This document shows, in pieces, positions 59,371 through 64,000 of a stretch of DNA of 64,000 nucleotides (positions are counted from its first letter, which is position 1; each line of letters opens with the position of its first letter). Under the pieces are notes generated by a model, which worked only from the letters and a program-made list of their open reading frames with translations, searched no databases and was not told the origin of the DNA. Both the position numbers and the translations under genes were made by a program. Source of the stretch: an uncultured Flavobacteriaceae bacterium (GTDB lineage Bacteria > Bacteroidota > Bacteroidia > Flavobacteriales > Flavobacteriaceae). The stretch covers positions 94,889-158,888 of the forward strand of contig CAJIYJ010000001.1 in NCBI GenBank assembly GCA_905181625.1, read 5' to 3'.

Positions 59371-60040
59371 CACATTATTACTAATAAATTGTCTGAAGGC
59401 TATTTCTCAAGAAAACAAGTCAATAGACACTATTCCTGTAAAAACAAAATATGGATTAAAAATTGGAATTGATATTAGCAAACAAATTAGAATGCTCACT
59501 GAACCTGACTACAAAGGTTTAGTCCTTATGGGAGATTACAGAGTTCTAGATAAACTTTTTTTAGTTGCAGAATTCGGAAATGAAGAAAAAAGAGTAACGA
59601 ATGAGGTCTTAGATTTTAAAACTGATGGCTCATTTTTAAAAATGGGAATAAATTATAATGTTTACAACAACCCCAAAGGGTTGAATAACGAAATATATGT
59701 TGGTTTTAGGTATGGGTTAGGAGATTTTAATCATAAGTTAAATTCTTATACTATTTATGATTTAGACCAATACTGGAATCAAAACTCAGTGAATGAAAGT
59801 TCTGATTTTACAGGATTAAGTGCCAGTTGGATAGAGTTTGTTTTTGGTTTTAAAGCTGAAATAATTAACAATATATTCGTTGGATTAGATCTAAGATTGA
59901 ATAGATTAATGACTCAAGATGAACCAACGAACTTTAGTAACCTTTATATACCAGGTTTTAATAAAGTCTTAGAAGAAAATAACTTTGGTGTAGGTGTTTC
60001 TTATTCAATTTTATATCAAATACCTATTTTTAAAAAATAA
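59351..60040 (+). CDS. DUF6048-family outer-membrane beta-barrel-like protein
   Basis: The 229-residue protein has a signal peptide (MLKYFISTLLLINCLKAISQ) and then alternating-hydrophobic strands: YGLKIGIDISKQIRM, LFLVAEFGNEEKR, SFLKMGINYNVYN, EIYVGFRYGLGDF, WIEFVFGFKAEI, NIFVGLDLRLNRL, and a terminal FGVGVSYSILYQIPI. This is what an eight- to ten-stranded outer-membrane barrel looks like. It is translationally coupled to the DUF6452 lipoprotein, which suggests that the two work as a pair in the outer membrane. Confidence 0.75.
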   Translation: MLKYFISTLLLINCLKAISQENKSIDTIPVKTKYGLKIGIDISKQIRMLTEPDYKGLVLMGDYRVLDKLFLVAEFGNEEKRVTNEVLDFKTDGSFLKMGINYNVYNNPKGLNNEIYVGFRYGLGDFNHKLNSYTIYDLDQYWNQNSVNESSDFTGLSASWIEFVFGFKAEIINNIFVGLDLRLNRLMTQDEPTNFSNLYIPGFNKVLEENNFGVGVSYSILYQIPIFKK

Positions 60041-60072
60041 AGAGCTGTAGTTATATTTAAATCAAAAAAAAA

Positions 60073-60615
60073 TTATTTTTTTTCAAAAACAAGTTTATAA
60101 GATAAATCTGCAAAATCATCCATTTTTACAAGCATTAATGAAGGTAATTTTATATTAAAATCAGTTAATACTATAGAGAAAACACCTTCAATATTTACTG
60201 TTTTCTCTTTGTTAACATAAGAGGCTTCAAGTTTTTTTCTAATTTTTATTCCATGAAAATCTAACTCTCCATCAAAACTTATAATGTTTTCTGAAATTAA
60301 TATTTGTTCAGAATAAAACCTTACTTGGGGGTGTTTAAAAACATTTAAAACTCTTAAAGTATTTGAATCTCTATTACTAATCCCACTATCAAATTCAGCA
60401 ATATTAGCAGACACTGCAATTTTACCTTTATTTTCATCAATAAAAAACACTCCTTTAACATTTTTGTTTATCGCATTCCAATTATGAAGTAAATGTTTAG
60501 CATTATATTCAATTGAAGATTTCTCAGAATTTAACATCCACCTATTATTATCCTGTGAGAAACTATTAATCAAAGGAATAATTAACATTAAAAATATTAA
60601 TATATGTTTTTTCAT
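60073..60615 (-). CDS. YceI-family periplasmic protein
   Basis: The 180-residue protein has a signal peptide (MKKHILIFLMLIIPLINSFSQ) followed by the YceI lipocalin-like domain: SSIEYNAKHLLHNW, VSANIAEFDSGISNRD, FKHPQVRFYSEQI, and a final DLSYKLVFEKK. YceI proteins bind long polyisoprenoid chains such as quinone-like lipids in the periplasm. It is the last gene of the GMC redox operon, starting 1 bp after the preceding stop. Confidence 0.88.
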   Translation of the reverse strand: MKKHILIFLMLIIPLINSFSQDNNRWMLNSEKSSIEYNAKHLLHNWNAINKNVKGVFFIDENKGKIAVSANIAEFDSGISNRDSNTLRVLNVFKHPQVRFYSEQILISENIISFDGELDFHGIKIRKKLEASYVNKEKTVNIEGVFSIVLTDFNIKLPSLMLVKMDDFADLSYKLVFEKK

Positions 60616-60616
60616 T

Positions 60617-61231
60617 TTAAAATTTTATTACTAACACAGCTGTTGCATAACTAGCAAAAGCAGTATACGCTGCAGCTTTATGAATTTTTTTATTTTTGTC
60701 TTTATAATAATTAGTAGCAACCATAGCAGAGAAATGAACTGTTGCTAATATTTTGTGAGCTTTTATAGAGTTAAGACCTTTTACTTTTTTATTTACTAGT
60801 GGCGGAGGAGCGAATAAAGAAAGTCCAGCTCCAGTAAAATAACCTATATTAACAATACTTCCCATTGTCTTATGTGTCTTATATAAATCATCTTGACCAT
60901 TATATAATTTCCCTCCAATAATACCTTGAGCTACCATGGAAGCTAAAGTCAAATAACCTATGACTTGATGAGCAGTAAGCATTGTTTCCCTAATCTTAAG
61001 CTCTTTTTGTCTGTTTTCAATATTAAGAGGCGAAATACCTGTTTTCCTAAGCAAGCCTTTCTTTCCCCAAAGTAAACTTTGAGTAAAAATCATTCGTTCA
61101 GGAATTAAATCTATTTGATTTTGATCTTTAGATATAAGGGCAAATAGATCTTCTTTCTCTTGAGAATTAATTTCATTTGCACACAAAAGAATAAACAGAA
61201 TTACAATAAATCTAAATAAAGTTTTTTTCAT
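60617..61231 (-). CDS. Histidine-rich four-helix membrane protein, cytochrome b561-like
   Basis: The 204-residue protein has an N-terminal signal sequence, a soluble stretch, and then about four hydrophobic helices. Five histidines sit at or just inside helix ends: H88 (LTAHQVIGY), H120 (KTHKTMG), H159 (AHKILATVHF), H166, and H184 (KIHKAAAY). Pairs of histidines on facing helices are how b561-type membrane cytochromes hold heme, so heme binding is possible but not proven. It lies between the GMC small subunit and YceI in the same operon, which suits an electron-acceptor role. Confidence 0.65.
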   Translation of the reverse strand: MKKTLFRFIVILFILLCANEINSQEKEDLFALISKDQNQIDLIPERMIFTQSLLWGKKGLLRKTGISPLNIENRQKELKIRETMLTAHQVIGYLTLASMVAQGIIGGKLYNGQDDLYKTHKTMGSIVNIGYFTGAGLSLFAPPPLVNKKVKGLNSIKAHKILATVHFSAMVATNYYKDKNKKIHKAAAYTAFASYATAVLVIKF

Positions 61232-61242
61232 TTTATCAAATT

Positions 61243-61315
61243 CTAAATTGTCCAGGCTCTTCCATTTGTAGTTTCCAATAAATCAACACAACCCTTTTGT
61301 TGACCCGGAACTGGT
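61243..61315 (-). other. Displaced C-terminus of the GMC small subunit (frameshifted)
   Basis: In another frame, directly after the stop of the small-subunit gene, the minus strand encodes AFRPVPGQQKGCVDLLETTN and ends with a WTI-stop. P-V-P-G-x-x-x-G-C is the normal C-terminus of this family (gluconate 2-dehydrogenase subunit 3). The switch falls at a run of five A residues near 61325-61330, so one extra A explains it. The corrected gene would end at 61243. Confidence 0.75.
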
Positions 61316-61888
61316 CTAAAGGCTAAAAGTATTTTTACCAATATATTCAGACCCTTTAAATGCTGTAATTGTCAAGTCTCTAATAGTTTTTAAAAAATAA
61401 AAAGATAAAGCATCATTAGAGCTTGATTCAATAGAGCCATCAAGAATAGAATTTTTACTATTATTAAAATCACTTACCCATAATTCTTGTTTTAAAACAT
61501 CAGATTTAAAAAAGTATTTCAATATTTCATCTAACTCTTCAATTTCATAGTTTATTAATGAGTTTTTTTTAGACTTAATGTAATAATTTTCAATAAATGA
61601 AACTAGAGAGGATTGAATAAAAATGTGATCGTCGTTGTTTTTTACATTGCTAATATACAAATCAATAAACCTAATTAGATTTAACTCATTAGACCCTGGC
61701 ACTTCTTCACTAGATGGAATTATTAGATTTGTTATTTCAGAAATAAATTTAATTTGATTGGAATCAAAGAAAACAGGATTCCAATCTAAATCATTTTGAC
61801 AGCTTTGAAGTAAGCTAAGCACAGCTGGTGTTAGAGATATTGTCCCTAGACTTAATCCTAAATTTTTAATTGCTTTTCTTCTATTCAT
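61316..61888 (-). CDS. Gluconate 2-dehydrogenase subunit 3-like protein (Tat-exported), C-terminus frameshifted
   Basis: The 190-residue frame starts with a twin-arginine signal (MNRRKAIKNLG, then LSLGTISLTPAVLSLL). The body has FISEITNLIIPSSEEVPGSNE and FIDLYISNV, the typical start of subunit 3 proteins that pair with GMC dehydrogenases. It ends with a short ENTFSL-like tail because of the frameshift described for 61243-61315. Partner and operon: the GMC gene ends 1 bp upstream of its start. The subunit escorts the folded FAD enzyme through the Tat pathway in related systems. Confidence 0.8.
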   Translation of the reverse strand: MNRRKAIKNLGLSLGTISLTPAVLSLLQSCQNDLDWNPVFFDSNQIKFISEITNLIIPSSEEVPGSNELNLIRFIDLYISNVKNNDDHIFIQSSLVSFIENYYIKSKKNSLINYEIEELDEILKYFFKSDVLKQELWVSDFNNSKNSILDGSIESSSNDALSFYFLKTIRDLTITAFKGSEYIGKNTFSL

Positions 61889-61889
61889 C

Positions 61890-63581
61890 TTAAATGTTTT
61901 GTTTTTTTAATTCACTTACTGCATGTTTAACCGCTCTAGCAGTTAATGCCATATATGTTAGTGATGGATTGACATTTCCAGCTGATGTCATGGCTGATCC
62001 GTCAGTTACAAACACATTAGGAACTGCATGAATTTGATTATAATTATTTAGAACTGAAGTTTCAGGGTCTCTTCCCATTCTAGCTGTACCCATTTCGTGA
62101 ATACCTTCTCCAAAGCCATAATTTCCCCCCATGGGTTTAACATCTACAAAACCTGATCTTTCAAGCATTTCTTGAGCTTGTTCAGTCATATCTTTCCGCA
62201 TATTTAATTCATTTTCTCTCAATTGAGCATCAAAAGTAACTGTAGGCAACCCCCATTTGTCAGTTTTATCATGGTTTAAATACATTTTGTTATCATGGTA
62301 AGGTAAAGTCTCTCCAAACCCATTTAATCCCATTGACCAATCTCCTGGAGATAAGACGGCTTCTTTTAATTCTTTTCCATAAGATAACTCCTTAATAGTT
62401 TCGGTCCAATCTGTTCTACTCGCACCCCCTTGATACCCATATCCTCGAAGAAAATCTTTTCTATTCGTTGATCCTCCGATATTTCTAAATCTTGGAATAT
62501 AAATTCCGTTTGGTCTTCTTCCTGTATAATATTTATCCTTAAACCCTTCAAATTTACCTGTTGCACCTACCTGAAAATGATGATCCATTAAATTATGTCC
62601 AAGTTCCCCTGAATCATTCCCCATTCCATTAGGAAATCTACTAGATTTTGATTTCAATAAAATTGAAGTTGAACCTACTGTTGATGCACAAACAAAAATA
62701 ATCTTTGCATTAAATTCATAGGTGAGATTAGTTTCAGAATCAATTATCTTAACCCCTTTCGCTTTCTTTTTAGTATCATCATAGACAATTTCGAATACTA
62801 AAGAGTTAGGTCTTAAAGTCATATTTCCAGTCGCTTCAGCCGCAGGCAATGTAGATGAATTACTACTAAAATAAGCTCCAAATGGACACCCTCTTCTACA
62901 GCGATCCCTATATTGACAAGTTGATCTTCCTAAACCAGGTTTAGTGCCTTCTGTAATATGAGCAGTTCTACCAATAGTTAAATTTCTGTCACTATATTTT
63001 TCTGAAATGGATGATTTCAAAACATCTTCTACACAATTTAACTCCATAGGTTTTAACAACCTTTGATTTGGAAACTGTGGGAGATTTAAATTTTCACCAC
63101 TTACTCCTATATAATCTTCAACGTAGTCGTACCAAGGAGATAAATCTTTATATCTTATGGGCCAATCTACTCCATAACCGTCATTTTTATTAGCCTTGAA
63201 ATCATATTCTGATAAACGATAACTTTGTCTGCCCCAAAGCAGTGATCTTCCTCCAACATGATACCCTCTAATCCAATCAAATCTTTTGTCTTCATTATAA
63301 GGATGTTCTATATCATCTACAAATAGATGCTTAGTAGCTTCTTTATTAACATAGCCAGTTCTACTTTGTTTAGGCTGTCTTTTTCTAATTTCTTCTGTAA
63401 TAACATTTCCAGATGGGAAATCCCAGTTTTCCATGCTTGCTGTTTTGTAATCTTCAACATGTTTTAACATATGTCCTCTTTCAAGAACTAAAGTTTTTAA
63501 TCCACTTTCACAAAGCTCTTTTGCAGCCCAACCTCCACTAATTCCAGTTCCAATTACAATTGCATCAAAATTATTTTCCAT
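61890..63581 (-). CDS. GMC-family FAD oxidoreductase
   Basis: The 563-residue protein starts with the FAD motif DAIVIGTGISGGWAAKEL and continues LVLERG. A cysteine-rich segment TCQYRDRCRRGCPFG lies near residue 220. The C-terminal GMC domain has HEMGTARMGRD and GNVNPSLTYMALTARAVKH. Such enzymes oxidise sugars or alcohols and pass electrons on to a cytochrome. It has no signal of its own and is probably exported by the Tat pathway with the small subunit. The start lies 132 bp downstream of the end of the S15/CocE-like gene, so the operon probably begins here or with that gene. Confidence 0.92.
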   Translation of the reverse strand: MENNFDAIVIGTGISGGWAAKELCESGLKTLVLERGHMLKHVEDYKTASMENWDFPSGNVITEEIRKRQPKQSRTGYVNKEATKHLFVDDIEHPYNEDKRFDWIRGYHVGGRSLLWGRQSYRLSEYDFKANKNDGYGVDWPIRYKDLSPWYDYVEDYIGVSGENLNLPQFPNQRLLKPMELNCVEDVLKSSISEKYSDRNLTIGRTAHITEGTKPGLGRSTCQYRDRCRRGCPFGAYFSSNSSTLPAAEATGNMTLRPNSLVFEIVYDDTKKKAKGVKIIDSETNLTYEFNAKIIFVCASTVGSTSILLKSKSSRFPNGMGNDSGELGHNLMDHHFQVGATGKFEGFKDKYYTGRRPNGIYIPRFRNIGGSTNRKDFLRGYGYQGGASRTDWTETIKELSYGKELKEAVLSPGDWSMGLNGFGETLPYHDNKMYLNHDKTDKWGLPTVTFDAQLRENELNMRKDMTEQAQEMLERSGFVDVKPMGGNYGFGEGIHEMGTARMGRDPETSVLNNYNQIHAVPNVFVTDGSAMTSAGNVNPSLTYMALTARAVKHAVSELKKQNI

Positions 63582-63713
63582 TTATTTAATTTTTTAATAA
63601 ATCTATATTTAATTACTAATTATAATAAGACAAAAACTAAGATAATATTTCAAAATCAAACCAGATAGATATATTGAGAAAAATTAATATTTATTACGAT
63701 TTTAATAAATTAT

Positions 63714-64000
63714 TTATTTTTTAACAATTGGCAATGTTATTGAAGAAGGGTAATGTTTAGAATGATGAATTTCATTATTAGCAATAACTCCTTTAAATTC
63801 ATCATAATTATTTCCACCAGTATTTAGATTTCTTGCGAATCTTGGAAAATTACTACTAGTAACTTCTATTCTAATTTTATGACCTTTTTTAAAATAATTA
63901 CTAGTAGACATTGGGGTCATATTAACTTTATAAACACTTCCTTTTTCCATAAACACTTCTTTTTCATAACCTTCCCTATATCTAACTCTTTGAATAGTCT
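63714..64000 (-). CDS. C-terminal end of an S15/CocE-type hydrolase, cut by the window edge
   Basis: The minus strand stays open from the window edge to a stop at 63714. The readable part contains [12 protein letters not shown] and [25 protein letters not shown], the C-terminal jelly-roll of CocE/NonD and X-Pro dipeptidyl-peptidase (S15) enzymes, where G-H-x-I-R-x-x-x-x-S-S-x-F-P is characteristic. The catalytic domain lies outside the window. It would add another exported peptidase or acyl hydrolase to this region. Confidence 0.8.
   Translation of the reverse strand, partial: TIQRVRYREGYEKEVFMEKGSVYKVNMTPMSTSNYFKKGHKIRIEVTSSNFPRFARNLNTGGNNYDEFKGVIANNEIHHSKHYPSSITLPIVKK

Noticed and set aside
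1-64000. tRNA genes, CRISPR arrays, insertion sequences, prophage or defence islands
   Set aside because: I scanned the gaps between genes, none of which exceeds about 205 bp outside the pseudogene regions, and saw no cloverleaf pattern, regular spacer array, transposase motif or phage gene.

Overview
The window looks like a chromosomal stretch of a member of the Bacteroidota, class Flavobacteriia. By eye it is strongly AT-rich and genes rarely have Shine-Dalgarno sequences. Several start sites are preceded by the TAnnTTTG -7 element typical of this phylum. It encodes a very large adhesin with the C-terminal domain of type IX secretion (T9SS type B) cargo. It also carries small families that are mostly seen in Bacteroidota (DUF3810, DUF3822, DUF6452, DUF6048, the ABC-permease/M1 fusion). 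A free-living, protein-degrading, probably aquatic flavobacterium is an inference from the many peptidases and the compact layout. I see no rRNA, tRNA, CRISPR array, insertion sequence or prophage.

Layout. 0-7.5 kb: the tail of an AtoE-like fatty-acid transporter, a carotenoid/retinol-type FAD oxidoreductase, then an operon of ABC ATPase, ABC permease fused to an M1 peptidase, and a Tat-exported TIM-barrel protein. 7.6-14.2 kb: one giant T9SS adhesin with a C-type lectin domain and six tandem Cys-Asp repeats. 14.2-19.0 kb: a DUF885 lipoprotein gene with one frameshift, an orphan secreted protein, and a prolyl oligopeptidase gene broken by many indels. 19.2-25.3 kb: a secreted propeller-like protein, a YwaF-like membrane protein, a methyltransferase, a sulfur pair (rhodanese plus persulfide-dioxygenase/rhodanese fusion), an NlpC/P60 hydrolase and a TPR protein. 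25.3-35.4 kb: core genes gyrA, clpC and the thrA-thrB-thrC operon. 35.4-38.7 kb: exported M24 and M1 peptidases. 38.8-46.2 kb: gcvT, an RmlD-like reductase, a YebC regulator, an acyltransferase with kdsB, a RecD-like helicase, and an operon of bitopic membrane protein, DUF3822 and rsmD. 46.2-50.9 kb: endonuclease/phosphatase-family protein, two rhomboid proteases, mutL and a small membrane protein. 51-60 kb: nrnA, a cyclophilin-FKBP lipoprotein, DUF3810, a large BNR/sortilin-like exported protein, rlmD, DUF6452 and DUF6048. 60-64 kb: a redox operon (GMC oxidoreductase, its Tat-exported small subunit, a histidine-rich four-helix membrane protein, YceI) and the end of an S15/CocE hydrolase.

How it fits together. 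Threonine biosynthesis is complete from aspartate semialdehyde onward, except that aspartate-semialdehyde dehydrogenase is not in the window. kdsB and the acyltransferase serve outer-membrane lipid synthesis. gyrA, mutL, the RecD-like helicase, rsmD and rlmD are housekeeping nucleic-acid genes. About ten peptidases or peptidase-like proteins point to peptide-based nutrition and envelope proteolysis. Genes are packed tightly, with several convergent pairs overlapping at their 3' ends.

Most worth a second look: the indel-rich segment at 14.2-19.0 kb together with a separate frameshift at about 61.3 kb; the bitopic protein/DUF3822 pair, which resembles a PilN/PilM or GspL-like module; the GMC/b561-like/YceI redox operon; the ABC-permease/M1 fusion; and a near-identical internal repeat in the adhesin gene.
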